NCBI GenBank assembly: GCA_015832175.1
Contig: WJXW01000013.1
Location: 434,001-498,000, forward strand
Source of the DNA: Paraphaeosphaeria minitans
Taxonomy: Eukaryota; Ascomycota; Dothideomycetes; Pleosporales; Didymosphaeriaceae
Reading direction: 5' to 3'
DNA: 64,000 nt
Shown here: one piece after another, positions 1-12,207 of the stretch
Layout: every line of letters begins with the position of its first letter
How positions within the stretch are numbered: the stretch's first letter is position 1
Program-made: the position numbers and the translations under genes
The notes under the pieces: generated by a model
Seen by the model: only the letters and a program-made list of their open reading frames with translations
Databases searched by the model: none
Told to the model about the DNA's origin: nothing

Positions 1-946
1 CCTCGCCCTTCATGTGTTCGATCTTGGTGTCAATTCGATGCATGCAGCTCCATTCGTCCAGATATAGCTCTTGCACAAGGTTGACGCTGCCAAAGAACTT
101 CTCGCCGATCCCAGAACCAGGTAGATCGGGGTTGAGCTTGAATGCTCTGCTGCTCCCATGCGAGGAGCTGTGATTCTCAAAGCGTCCTAAGCTTTCTATT
201 GCCCACATAATCTGCTCATTCGTAATATAGTGCTCCCTCAGCCGTTTACGACGAATCTGTTTCCTCATTTCTACCTCAGCAAGGGCTCGGGGCTTGGGAT
301 AATCGTCCGCCGTCAGATGTTCGCGATTCGCGATTCGCTTCTTGTTTATTTCCATGATCTTCTCGCTTTCTGCTTCCCATCTCGCTCTAAGGAAACATAG
401 AAGGGCTTCCTCGCGAAAAAATCGGGTAAGCGTGGGCCGCCAGTTGAACTCGATCTGTCTCGTTGCGATATCGATGGATAAGCCGGAGAGCTCTGTATCA
501 TTGACCATATTGCCAATCCGTACTGTGTAGTTCGGCATCTCTGGCTTCCACTCCTTGACGTTGCTTTCCCATCTCTCCATGATCCTGTTGTATTCCTTCT
601 TTCTCCCGCCAGCGATTTCGCTTTTCTTGCGATGATCTTGGAAGCACACCAGTGTCTTATCTTTGTCGTCGTTCTCTAGCTGAAATCCAGGCACAAATCG
701 CGCGAACGAGGTAGGCACTTCGGGGCGCTTGCTCTTTCCACCAAGATTGTATTTCTCCAAGTGAAAGTCTATATACGTATTTCGAAGGGCTGTGTCGGTG
801 AAGACCTGTTCGGTGTAGGCTCTAAATTGCGACGATACGTTCCGGCATACAGTCCAAAGGTGTGTGAGATCGGTGTGGTAGGTGAGGATGCGGATCCACA
901 GCTCGGGCGGGAGCGAGGGACACTGCGGAGTGCGCGTTTTTTTCAT
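1..946 (-). CDS. F-box-like domain protein (3' end outside window)
   Basis: Reading the minus strand from the ATG at 946 gives 315 open codons with no stop before the left edge, so the C-terminus lies outside the window. An in-frame TAA lies four codons upstream of the ATG, which fixes the start. Residues about 10-45 (LPPELWIRILTY, then DLTHLWTVCRNVS) look like a fungal F-box-like helix set. F-box proteins usually join a substrate to an SCF ubiquitin ligase, but fungi hold hundreds of such proteins with no known target. The rest is hydrophilic with a strongly basic helix (EMRKQIRRKRLREHY). No intron is needed. The F-box call rests on pattern recognition; the function is unknown. Confidence 0.75.
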   Translation of the reverse strand, partial: MKKTRTPQCPSLPPELWIRILTYHTDLTHLWTVCRNVSSQFRAYTEQVFTDTALRNTYIDFHLEKYNLGGKSKRPEVPTSFARFVPGFQLENDDKDKTLVCFQDHRKKSEIAGGRKKEYNRIMERWESNVKEWKPEMPNYTVRIGNMVNDTELSGLSIDIATRQIEFNWRPTLTRFFREEALLCFLRARWEAESEKIMEINKKRIANREHLTADDYPKPRALAEVEMRKQIRRKRLREHYITNEQIMWAIESLGRFENHSSSHGSSRAFKLNPDLPGSGIGEKFFGSVNLVQELYLDEWSCMHRIDTKIEHMKGE

Positions 947-3198
947 ATTAGGCTTTTATCAGTGTGAAATACATACAGCGTGTTTCAGCCAGGATCGTGG
1001 TCCTGAAGCCGCATTGCAGAATGTTGAATACTGCTCGCCGTGCTCGGTACTGCATGGGGCGTGCCGGAAGGATGACGAATACAGCGAGTCATACATTGAT
1101 TATGTAATTTGTATCATGAATAAGTGTCTTTCTAGCCTCTGACATGGACCATGTTTATGACTATCGCTTCATCCTCAGCTCTATCGACAAATGATGTTAG
1201 GGATGCTCAGCCACGATGACCTTCCTAACACTGCCTGCAAATTCATGATCTCTCCAGGCCTCCGTTCATAGATGAGTTTGAAGTCGCTTATCCAGCACAC
1301 CCGACATGAGGACAACTTGCACAAATGATGTCATCAATGACATGATTGAGAGTGGAACCGGGCAAAACATCTGTTATGCCCCATTATACTCTACTATCTT
1401 TTGGTTCGTCCTTGGCTGGATGGAAAAGACGCTCCCAAAGTTAGGCCTGTGGCGAAAGGTGAGCTGACAAGAACAACTCCTCCAGCGCGTGTAAGGCGAA
1501 AGTGCGTCTTAAGCATCTCATCGGCAGAGTCGACACAGCCGAGGACACATGCGCAACTCGAAATCTTGCTTTTCCGACTCCCGACCGAGCTTCGCAACCA
1601 GATCATTGCAGAGTACGGTACATGAGTTACGAGGAGATTTGCCTCTATCGGATAGATGGCCAACTACGTGCATGTGGTCACCGAGGGCTACTCTATCAAG
1701 TGGTTGGAAGATGGCCTCTAGACCTGCTTTCCTTCTAGTAACATGTCGTAAAGTGTAAGAGCTCAAGCAGTATCTCAGCTAACCTAACCATTGACAGCTA
1801 TACTAAAGTGGTACCTGTATTGTACTTCACTCCGATATGCTGTTTTCAGTCGTCAACAGACTCATTGTCTTTCTCTGCTTCAGTTCTTCCGCAGTGCGTC
1901 AGTCTGCTCTCTGCGATCAGAATGGGCAGACTACAGGACGCCTTTCCCACGAGGTGTCTGGGCCTCACGGAGCCGGACGGACGGTTGCTTTGGTGCAGGG
2001 AAAGTGATGGAACGCGAACATGGATGTATGTGTGGTCTGTGATGAAGCGTGAGATGAGCGACAGGCCTGGGTTCGATCCGTGGGCCTGGGAGCCTGGGAG
2101 CCTGCTAACTAAAGCCAAAGGTTTCTACTGCCGGGATGCGCCTGTGGATGCTTCTAACGACACGTGACTCGGTAAATGAGCGACGCGTTAAGTTCGCGTG
2201 ACGCTAGGTACCGGCTAATCATCCAAGTCTCCTTTACCCTCCTACTCTCTCTTTCCAGAGCTTAAGACAGCGCGCACCGATTCGACTGCATCTGGAGCGA
2301 ACGCCGTACCTATATTACGGTGATGTTTCGGTCCGAAGTGTCTCTCAAAGTGCGAGGGCAAAAATAAGGGTTCTATTTAATACTTCAAAGAAGGGCTGCA
2401 GGTGCCTTGAGCATGCTGATTCTGATAGCAGAATGTCGCTGATCTGTGTTTCTTAGGTCATAACTTCAGCCGTTCCAAGCCGATGCTGAATCCCTCACAA
2501 TACACAGAATTGTCTGAATCACAGACCTCAAATTGATGTTACACACGCTCCACGATAGCATTGGTCTGCCCAGGCATCCGAGTTATTCGCCCTCAGAGGG
2601 ATTTTACTCTGCGTACCTACGCTGGCAGCGGCGAAGGTTGACGGTGTCATGATGGCGTAATCTGGGCCAGAGGAACAACACTGTACGGAATTGTTATTTT
2701 TTTTGGCACAAGATGTAATCGGATAGAACCGTAGCTAATCGGAAGCAACACTAGCTCTTCCTAGACTCGTCGTACAACAGGAGCGTGCTGTGTCATGCTT
2801 ACGAGGTTCCAGAAGGACACTATCCGCCGAGCTCACCTTTTTTCGATACGACACCCAGGGGGTGTGGTTTGTTCAAGCAGAATCGTACTGCGCTGAATTA
2901 TTGACTATAGGCTTGGAGAGGGTGTCGTCTTTGGTGTACTCCTTCTATACTCCATCCCACTTCTTCTTCGCAGCAGCGACATCTCGACATCGAGGAAGCG
3001 TTTGCCTTTCGATGAAGTAGAACATGATGCATCTGCGGTAAATGACACGCGCCCGAGCGTGGAATTTCGCACAGATCTCGGCATCCCTTCGCCTTATTGG
3101 ACGGGCAACATTCCAGCGCGTCACAACAGTCTTACAAAAGGAAACGTTCTCCAAGCAGGGTCTCGGGCATGGACTACTGAACCTTCATCGTAATCAAG
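947..3198. other. Intergenic region, upstream of two divergent genes
   Basis: About 2.2 kb between the F-box-like gene (-) and the metalloprotease gene (+). Apart from a broken F-box/2EXR-like fragment at 1401-1738 I see no supported gene. The short open frames here overlap on both strands and show no domain. Confidence 0.5.
1401..1738 (+). pseudogene. Fragment of a 2EXR/F-box-like protein
   Basis: The + strand encodes LLFRLPTELRNQIIAEYGT followed by a stop at about 1623-1625. The phrase L-x-LP-x-ELRNQI is typical of the N-terminal motif in fungal 2EXR/F-box-like proteins. Coding-like text seems to resume in another frame up to 1738 (EEICLYRIDGQL). No single reading frame or plausible intron joins the parts, and no clear start codon is present. 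It is best read as a decayed relic, possibly related to the F-box-like gene at the left edge. Confidence 0.35.
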
Positions 3199-6100
3199 AT
3201 GAGGTGGAAGATCGGACTGTTCTCTTTCACTCTTCTTGCGGTGAATCTTTATGTCGCAGCCATCAATCATAGCTCAGGTTTCATATCAGATCGGCTTCAC
3301 CATGTCGAAGTACCTATTCCAGAGCGACTGCATCGTGCAGCGGTATCTCCGACGCGCCGTTCGACCGCGAGAAGTTCTTTGAAGGCTTCCACCATTGCAG
3401 CAAAAACCCAAGCCTCTTCTAAAAAGTCAACAACGTCAAGAAAAAGAGCGACTAACTTGAGTTCTGGCTCTATTCTAGGCATTAAGAGTACGCCAAAGTC
3501 TAACTCTTATTTGACCACCAAAGTCACCCCGACCGTCCAGAATTTTGCTTTGTTACAGTCTGTACCAGCATCAAGTACCAAACGTACGGCGAAAACGACT
3601 GCGAAATCCGCTCCGAAATCGACCGCGAAATCGTCTGTAAAACCTGCAACAAAATTCACAACAAAATCCTCTGCAAAATATACAGCAAAGTTCACGGCGA
3701 AATCCACGGTGAAGAACACTTCCAAGTCAACTGCAGGGCCTACAGGAAGATCAACAACAAAATCAACTACAACGAACAGAAGATCCTCGGGTGCGTATCA
3801 GTCGGCTGGCAACTTATACACAACGACCAGATCTACATTATCGAGCGTTAAAGGGATCGCAACCCCGAGGATTGCTTCCATCACATCACGTTCAAGTCCG
3901 CGGGTGATCGAAAGCTCCAGATCCTCGTCAACTCTGCTGCGGTCAAGTGGCAAGGGCATCGCAAGCTCGAAAACCCCTTTGTCGTCATCTCGTCGTGTAC
4001 AGTCTTCCTCGGTTAGGGAAGTTGCAAGCTCTGTAGTATTGAATCGGTCAACGACAGAGGAACAGCAGAGCTCTCCAAACCCGGCACCACTTGCGACCCG
4101 CCTGGCTACTGCACTACAGACGGGGAATGAAGGGGGCGTCACCGAGAGCGAACTTCTCAGCATGCTTCCCAATGTACTAACCAAACGACTGTCGTTGGGT
4201 TACCAGCTCCTTCCCTCTAATATTCCTATTACCTGGCTTTTGGATGCGAACACTGCTTTCGTGGAGGACCCGGGAACCCTCCAAAACATTCTGTTGGCAA
4301 ATAAGAACCTCAAGCCCGGCGACTTCCCTAACGACAACCCCTTAGCTGCTGCCGGGACAGCACCAGGTTCTGACACGAGAATGGCATACTTTGGCGGCAA
4401 TCCTTTCGTGACTAACGATGGAGGCACCTACTATCCCTGGAAACCGGTCAGCGACCCCGGCATGAAGATGTTTAACACAAACATTGTCACCTGGCTCCTC
4501 GGACTGCCCACCGGTACACGCGGAGATGCTGTCTTAGCGGACTATGATATCATCTTATCAGGACTGAAAGACACTGCAGAGAACTTCACACGGACTGCGC
4601 TCTCTCAATTGTTTCCAAACGCTCGAATCAACGGCGGAAGAACTGGAATCAATGTGTGCGACTTCACAGGAAGCAGTAACCCCTGCCTCGCTGGCGCTAG
4701 CCTTCTCATTGTCGGAGATAATCGCAACCCTGGAGATGACGCTGTTGCTAACGCTGTGGTCAGATCGTACAAGAATGGGTTGCCACTATTGGTCATGACA
4801 GAAGACGGCAACTACGAGCCGGACTCTTGGAAGATCACTGATCAGCTAGGCTTGACGCTTGGGCAAAATTACTTCGAGGGACAAAAGGTGATCGACAACT
4901 CGCCACGAAGCTATCAAGCCCCCAGCAGTATCATCCGTGACGACTTCCGCACCGATGTCCTGCAGGTATACTCTTCCATCAGCAACGACCCACTGCGGCC
5001 TTCAGACTACGCAGTGTGTATAGCTCGGGACGGATTGCTGACACAGACCATACGTATGGGAGAATGCGTGGAATCTCCTCCCAATGGAGTGGCCGCACAT
5101 GCGCTTCCTTACTTCGGTGCAATTCACAGGTTACAGAACATCATGAACAGTATTTCTTCTAACGGTCTCGATATCTTCAGGACAACTAACGGCATCAACA
5201 CCGAGACCTTGCGCATCCTGACTCTTTTGGCCAACAAGATCCGAGTAGGCCCGCGAGGCATGTCCGGAGACACTGCTGTTGCAATAAAATATCCTATCAA
5301 CACTAGGACCGATGGAGTAGCCGTGACAAGGGCTTTATTTGCAGATTGGGTTGTTCCTATGAGCACATATTCAACGCCTCGTGCTCTGGACTTTGGTTCT
5401 TTGTGGTGCCCCGATAACGTGGTCTACGAAGCGGGAAACTGTACGGCTCCTTCCTTCCCAGATTTCTCCTCTTTCCGGGTGGCCTTGCAATCGACGCTTG
5501 GTGACGAATGGACCTCTACGGGATACACTCAATACCCCGGTCGAGCGGCCACGATCACTCTGCTTAATGATCCTGGCATACCCGTTGCCGTCAGGTTGTT
5601 TGCAACTCGAAATGCTGATGGCCGCACAACGGAGTACAGCGCGTCCGGAAAGCCGCTCTACAATCGTCCTCAGTTTCCTGTTAGCGTGTGGATCTCGCTG
5701 AAACCTGGACTACCCACTGTGATCAATTCACCCTACGGCGGCCCGCTGTACATTAGTCTGGACGGGACAGGTTCGACCAGCAACCGGCAAGCATCCTTCT
5801 TATTTCAAAACGTGAGCAAACACTTTGCTGTCCTTGATGCCAGTGACGACAATGCTCTCAGGCAGCTGGCTCAAGATCTGACGAGATCGCCGGCTTACTG
5901 GGTCGACATAAAGGGGTCCGGCTTTGAACTCCATGTGCCGGCCGAGAAACTTATTCAGTCCCTTGCACCAGGAGGCATAGACATAGGTGTTGGCCGCAGA
6001 GTCTACTACAACACTACTACTACTGGGCTTAGCCAGCTTATGATCGACTACAAGACAAGTTGGGCTGAAAGAGAGTATCGTATGGCAGGGCTGAAGATCG

Positions 6101-7373
6101 ATGGGGAGGCTATGACAACTTCGCTGCCCCTTGAGGACCAGCGACTCTGCCAATTCCTCGGTTGGGACTGCCTGAACGAGTCTATACATCGCATAACTGA
6201 AACCCAGCATCTGACATACGATACATATGCCGCCTGTGGCCAACTATGCTCGGGCAACCCCATCACCTCCAGTACAGTACCAGCACCAATCGCTTGGGGT
6301 GAAGGACACGAGTTAGGGCACAATCTACAACGACAGCAGCTTGATATCTACTGGCCAGATACGAGCTTAGGGAGAGGGCTAGGTGCTATCAACACCTGGG
6401 CCAATTACTCTATGAGAAGCACTGAGGTGTCCAATAACATCTTCCCATACTTCAACCAGTGGACATACTTTCGTCTCACACTTCCCGCCCGCTTTGGCAC
6501 CGGCATAGACGATGGCCCACTGCGTCGTCACGTACGATGTCCTATTTGCACATCCATGACCTGTTGCTGACAGCCACATAGGACGTACAAGATTTCACCA
6601 TATTGTTCAGCGCACATCAATCGGCGTATCTAAAGTTGCAGCAGAATGGTCAAAGTGTTGTTATGGACCACACATGCAAAGTGCTCGGCACATTTCCAAT
6701 CGGAACCCGCTCCGATGTTATGCTTGCAGATGCAGTCTGGAGTAACAATGGCTACGCCGTAAACAATGGCGAGCGCATGAGCTTCTACTTCGCGCTCCCT
6801 CAGATTTTACAGGGCAAAACAATGGCAAATAACGTAGTCCTCGCCGACGGAAGAAACATATACACGCTTATGTACCAAGCTGCGCGTCTGTTCTCCGCTT
6901 ACGCTACAGATGCTGCAAATTGGCAAGCACGTGCGACCTCATTGGGCTTCAGTCGCTACGCCTATACCAACAATGCTGTGTATGGTGCGGGCAAAACGGT
7001 CAACGACATGATCGGCAACGACTTCTTAGTTATAGTACTATCATTGATCACTCGCTATGACTTCCGGCCATACTTTACCGCGCACGGCGTCTTCTACACG
7101 TCGCTCGCAAACACGCAGGTCTTGGCGAACACTCCAAACGGTGGCTATAAGGTCCTTGGATCACCACACGTGGTGCTTGGAGACCAGTATCCAAAAACGA
7201 ACCTGGCCGTTACTCCGGTGGGGGGACCTGGGGCATATATATCTCGCAATGTCGGTATAGATATTGCGGACGGGGCGACAACTTGGCCAGGAGCGGACAA
7301 CAATCTGGATGGGGTGCCAGAGGACCTAGTCAGATTTCATCCCAGAAACTGCCCGGGTGTTACGGTACCTTGA
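3199..7373 (+). CDS. Secreted ImpA/M60-like zinc metalloprotease with Lys/Ser/Thr-rich stalk
   Basis: Two exons, 3199-6531 and 6582-7373, joined in phase 0 across a 50-nt GT-AG intron, give 1374 residues. The first ~22 residues (MRWKIGLFSFTLLAVNLYVA) look like a signal peptide. Residues ~45-290 are low complexity, rich in Ser, Thr, Lys and Arg, with repeated KST/KSA units at ~128-190, as in a glycosylated stalk. The C-terminal part holds the gluzincin signature GHELGHNLQ: His1037, Glu1038 and His1041, with a likely third zinc ligand Glu1076 in STEVSNNIF. This arrangement is that of M60-type and ImpA-type (M88) peptidases, which cleave glycoproteins in bacteria. The substrate here is unknown. 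Acquisition from bacteria is possible but not shown by the sequence. Family level is fairly sure; the exact subfamily is not. Confidence 0.8.
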
Positions 7374-10300
7374 CCTGCATGGCGATCTTTTTCGTCAGTC
7401 GAACGGCCCGTCTCACGAATTCCTTCCAGTATTTGTTTTTCGTTATTAAAATCATAGCTGTCAAATGCGCGAGTACATCTTCAAATCGCAATCTTGACAC
7501 TGCCTCACGTTCATTCTGGTCCACCCCCTGCAAGGCTGAGAACACTACTGAAATGATCAATATCGCTGGAGATCTAGTTCCGTCGAGCTGTGCACTGCCA
7601 TGCTTGGCTTTTACATCTAATCTTGCTCTTTCTGTTGAGTTCTCATAGCGGGTCCATATGTTCTCGTACTACCAACTCTATGGTATACGCGAATGAAACG
7701 CCTTGCTAGCAGCCCTAAATCTTGTAATTGGTGAGTCTTGCAAGTACGCCTATTCTGAAATGGTACCAAATTAGCCAAGGTAGCTGCATTCGCGGGAAGA
7801 GTTCCAGCCGCACTATCACACAAGACGTGCAACACGCTTCGTCCATCTTCACTGTTATTCGCAATTACCGTTTTCGCCGCTAATATAATGTTCTTTCCAT
7901 CCACAGAGGGTAGTAATACGAACAAGGGGCGAAAGCCGGAAAGCCGAGCGACCTCGGGAATCAACCCCACGCTATGCTTCACTGAGCTACGTCCCAGCCC
8001 ACTCGCTTCATGCAGACATCTCCGCTAGTGGAAACGGTGGAGGGCAAACGCAAGCTGAACTTACTCGGTTCAGCATCGAGCTCATGCATCTCTCAGCAGA
8101 GCCTCGATGCAATCCTTTACCTCCGTAAGAAGCCATCCTCTAGCTACAGCAAGGAGAGTCCGGTCTCGCGAATTCAAGGCCAGCAATGCAAAATCATGCT
8201 TCTACCCTCAGATGGTCTGTGGCCGGTTGGTAAGTGGACGCTACTGCAGGTACCTTTTGTCGAAATCTTGTGGCCAAAGCATGTCTCACAATACTGAGCT
8301 TGCAGCGGCGGCCCCGCTCGCGGCCGCGAGCTTCCGCATCAAGATGTAGATACAACAATCCTCTCGGTTGTCTCTCCAATCGGTACGGTGGAATCCCAGA
8401 TTATCCAATATCAACATCTCGTTTGGCTTTGATTGTGCAGCCAAGTGGGCATAGTTTGCTCGGGGGCTGCCGAGGGTGTTGATAACCGAACCTAATGGCG
8501 CAGGTACCGTCCAAGGAACGATCATGATAGCAATATGTGCTTTTGCAGTAGTCAAAAACACTTGTAGTGCGAGGCCTGGCCGCCATGTCGAGATTTCCTG
8601 CCAAAGTCTAGCTTTACCAGGCATTCGTGGGTGGTTGGAGAGAACTGTTCGCCTCCCACGTTTTGTGCATGCAAGCAGACTGCGATTTGGTTTGGCCGTG
8701 ATCGACCTTTCTCGCAGACCCGAGACCGTCTGAAGTACGAAGCAGCTTTACCAACACACTGGTCTTGCCCCAGCGCCAGACACATTCCACACCACCACCT
8801 GCGTAGCTCGCATGGCCCATGGATGATCTAGCCATGATGGATCGTCATTCGGCCCTATTCAAGCATCGTCGACTCTCCAATCTCCAATCTCCAATCTCCA
8901 GTCTTACAGAACAAATCTAGCTCACTTCGTCTCCTTCTACCTATCTAATTTTACACTAACCAAATCGAGGTATGCGCATGTACGCCACCCTGCCCACAGC
9001 ATGCACGCACGACCCTACAAGTAGCATCGAGTTGAACCCAACCCAAGTCCGAAGAGAACAGCTTCGTGGACGCCTGGCCTATCCCACCGATCCCTCGCTT
9101 GTCAACTTGAAACGACGTGTCTTGCGGTGCGTGCTCGTGCTCGTGCTCTACCTGAAACAACGCCTTTTGAACCACGTAGGTACCTATAGCTATAACGACA
9201 CCGACTGCTGGTTACTCTTTGGTAAGATCCACAAGTCACCGTTTGCTTGTGGCGCCCGGCAAACTTTGCCCGAAAAGATAAATAGCTGTCAGGGCAGACT
9301 TGGTTGCACAGCAGCAGTTGCATGAGTTGCTGGTTATAATGCCATGCACAACGACTCATCCCGACCAGGAGCAGTCAATGTATTTGGATTCGACATACTT
9401 CCTCGGGAAATCTTCAGCTATCTTCCGCGGGGAGGGGGGAGGAGGGAGGCGACTGCATCCCCATACGGACAGTTGGTGGGACGATGTGCACACACTCGAG
9501 CGTGACGACATTGGTGCGGTGGCTTCAGATGACCAGTAGGTAAATCCTTGCCGAAGGATTCCGCCCGGGATGCAGGTTCAACACCTCATCATGCCATACC
9601 CGAAGTGCGGCAACTTGGCCACCAGCATGTTCTACTGGCTGCAACGAGCGAGATCAAGGCTGCACTCGGCGTGGCGGGCACGACAGGATCTTCACTTGAA
9701 CATCGCCCTCATGGGAAGCGGTCCGCCACGCGGTTCGGGGCTTTCCAAGTCCAAGAGAACGGTTCATCGACCATGTCCCGCATTGGGTAGGTAGGAGAAT
9801 CCATCGCGCGCGCAATCCTTCTGCGATCTGTACTCTACGGTCCCTAGGCTCGCCGAGACCGCCGAGTGCGCGAGCACGAATCTTGCACACCCCGAAAGGA
9901 CTCGGAAAGGCTCACTTCGAATTGTTCCCCCTCCCGATCGAAGACTCATGACGGCGGCATCGCATGATGGTCACCGAGAGTTCGGATGCCATTCGCTCTA
10001 GCCAACTCCAACGTACTGCGCCCAGCAACCAGGCAAATGGGGTCGTGCTGTGGGACCAAAAGTCCCAATTGCTTGATGGTCGACGCGGGTCTACCTACCA
10101 CCTATTTACCCAGCAGACGGCTGCGGTTCTGGCTGGTGGGATTCCGCGCCGCACCGATGCAGCAATCCCCACAAAGTCCACGGCATAGGTACTACCGTAC
10201 ATGGGCGATATTGTCATAAAACTCGACAAGGTAGCTGCCTGGTGGACGCAGCAGGGGCCAGGACAAGCAGCAACCACAACAACCCAGGCTCGATCGCTTT

Positions 10301-10470
10301 CCACCATTGCAAAGCTTCTGACAAAAGCCCGACCAAGGGTTCTGACAGCAACGTCCTGCATGTCTCAGTCTCTCAACATTATTGTCGTCGCGATCGCGGG
10401 TCATGGGATGAGTCGCCGGCTAGTGAAAAGATGCACACCGTGCTGGATAGGGACACTCTACCCTTCCAGT
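7374..10470. other. Gene-poor region
   Basis: About 3 kb with many short overlapping open frames on both strands and no domain, conserved motif or plausible exon structure. The longest frames (minus 7617-7982 and 8286-8624) have no recognisable content. A small 7-bp tandem repeat lies at 8874-8901. I can support no gene here. Confidence 0.5.
8874..8901. repeat. 7-bp tandem repeat (TCTCCAA)4
   Basis: Three exact TCTCCAA units followed by a fourth with a final G. Confidence 0.9.
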
Positions 10471-10671
10471 CGACGTGCATCTCAATTCGACGTGCATCTC
10501 AAGCCGACGTGCATCTCAAGCCGACGTGCATCTCAATTCGACGTGCATCTCAATTCGACGTGCATCTCAATTCGACGTGCATCTCAAGCCGACGTGCATC
10601 TCAATTCAACGTGCATCCCAATTCAACGTGCATCCCAATTCAACGTGCATCCCAATTCAACGTGCATCTCC
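10471..10671. repeat. 17-bp minisatellite, about 12 copies
   Basis: Tandem units of CGACGTGCATCTCAATT and CGACGTGCATCTCAAGC, with a C-to-T variant (CAACGTGCATCCCAATT) dominating the right end. Because 17 is not a multiple of three, all forward frames stay open and produce spurious repetitive open frames. Confidence 0.95.
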
Positions 10672-10967
10672 AGTCCCCCTGAAGCAACTTATTAGCTACA
10701 TGGCAAAGTCTCGATTCAATCCGAAACCCCCTCGGGCGTCCTGGCCTCAGCAAAGTGTGACGTAACGCTACCTACACGTGCAGCGCACACTGCAGATACC
10801 TACCTACTTGGTAGATGGATACCTACTCACCCACGACTCGCACGCAGCCCGCAGACCTGCCGAGGCGTGCTACCGTTACCTACCTACCTAGGCGGCAGAA
10901 GGATGCGTCCCCTCCCTCCACCACACACATCGCGTTGCACGCACGCACGCACGGTATCTACCAAGCC

Positions 10968-10968
<1 letters not shown>

Positions 10969-11000
<32 letters not shown>
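10969..11000. repeat. (CGTG)8 microsatellite
   Basis: Uninterrupted CGTG tetranucleotides. The inverse motif GCAC occurs just upstream at about 10938-10952, so the pair could form a hairpin. Confidence 0.9.
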
Positions 11001-11001
<1 letters not shown>

Positions 11002-11290
11002 TCGCGGGTAGATTGGAGAGATACGATAGATGGCTAGATAGAGGAAGGCAGGGACTCCTCCCTCCGTGATCGACGGCCTGTCTGGACTCTGTAGCGCCAT
11101 CGAAGGCAAAAAAAAGAAAAACCCGGCCAGGCCGCGCCGTCTGCGCAATGCGACGGGACTTTGTCGCATCGTTGCTGATCGCCGTCGCACTGGCCTGGTC
11201 CTCGCGCGCGCATTACGTATCGTGCCGGGTGCGGCTGCCCGGTGTGCAAGTTGGCAGCGAGGAGTTTGGCGATGGCTTTGCAAAGAAGGT

Positions 11291-11497
11291 TGGTACGGTG
11301 TGGTGTGGTGTGGTGTGGTGTGGTATGGTATATTATGGTATGGTATGGTATGGTGTGGTATGGTATGGTGTGGTATGGTATGGTGTGGTATGGTATGGTG
11401 TGGTATGGTGTGGTGTGGTATGGTATGGTGTGGTATGGTATGGTGTGGTATGGTATGGTGTGGTATGGTATGGTGTGGTATGGTATGGTGTGGTACG
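11291..11497. repeat. TGGTA/TGGTG pentanucleotide array
   Basis: About 41 pentamers. Much of the array follows a 15-bp higher-order order (TGGTA, TGGTA, TGGTG). The strand bias is extreme: this strand carries almost no C, so the complement is rich in CACCA/TACCA. Confidence 0.95.
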
Positions 11498-12148
11498 GCG
11501 GTCGCCTGGGTAGGTATCGTCTTGCGCTCCTTTGCTAGGTAAGCCTAGGTATCCATCTACTTTGCTGGACGGATGGGCAGGCAGAATGCAAACGGCGTAG
11601 CCCCAGTGTGGCCCAGTACAGTAGGTAGGTAGGTATACGGCACGTTTCCCCAGGGTTGGATGAGGCAGAGCAGCCGCACGCACGCACGCACCACCCTCGC
11701 GCGGCTCACATCTGGCTGCTAGGAAGAGTAAGGCGCAAAGGTGACGGTAGATAGATGGTCCGCTGTGGAGTGTGGTAGATGGTTCACTGTGGTGTGTGGT
11801 GGCTGGCGCACGCGTTGGCAGAGTGCGGTGTGATGGGTAGGCGCGGCGTGTGCAGCGTCTTTCCCTCCAGGCACCTACTAGACTACCTACCCATCTACTC
11901 TTCAAGCGCCAGTCGCATAGCCGCGAAGGAAGGACGACATGACACCCCAACACCGTCCGGCGTGCGCGGGGGGATGGATTGGCGTCACATTGCCGCGTCA
12001 CGGAATCTACACAGTAGAGAGACGGCGTTGTGGTTTCCGGGTGTTCATAGATAGCTACACTTCGCTCTGGACGCGTAGTCTACCGTCGGGTAGGTATAGG
12101 TACGTAGGTACAGTGCATGTGGCCCCTGATCTAAGCCCCAACAGTTGC

Positions 12149-12207
12149 CCTCCCTCCCTCCCTCCGCCCTCCCTCCCTCCCTCCTCCCTCCCTCCCCTCC
12201 CTCCCCC
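12149..12207. repeat. Imperfect (CCCT)n tract
   Basis: Pyrimidine-only CCCT tetramers broken by single G or lost bases. It is a polypurine-polypyrimidine tract. Confidence 0.9.

Noticed and set aside
2066..2090. B-box-like GGGTTCGATCC
   Set aside because: Flanking bases do not pair into a T-stem and no D-arm or acceptor stem is present upstream.
7941..7990. tRNA-like text on the minus strand (TAGCTCAGT followed by GGGTTGATTCCC)
   Set aside because: The A-box-like and B-box-like words are only about 15 nt apart, leaving no room for an anticodon arm, and the T-loop lacks the conserved C. No acceptor stem forms.
10201..10765. Long repetitive open frames in all three forward frames
   Set aside because: They are read-through of the 17-bp minisatellite, whose unit lacks stops in any phase.
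11066..12001. Trp/Val/Tyr-rich and Thr/Pro/Tyr/His-rich open frames on both strands
   Set aside because: Produced by the TGGTA/TGGTG pentamer array; no unique coding sequence at either end.
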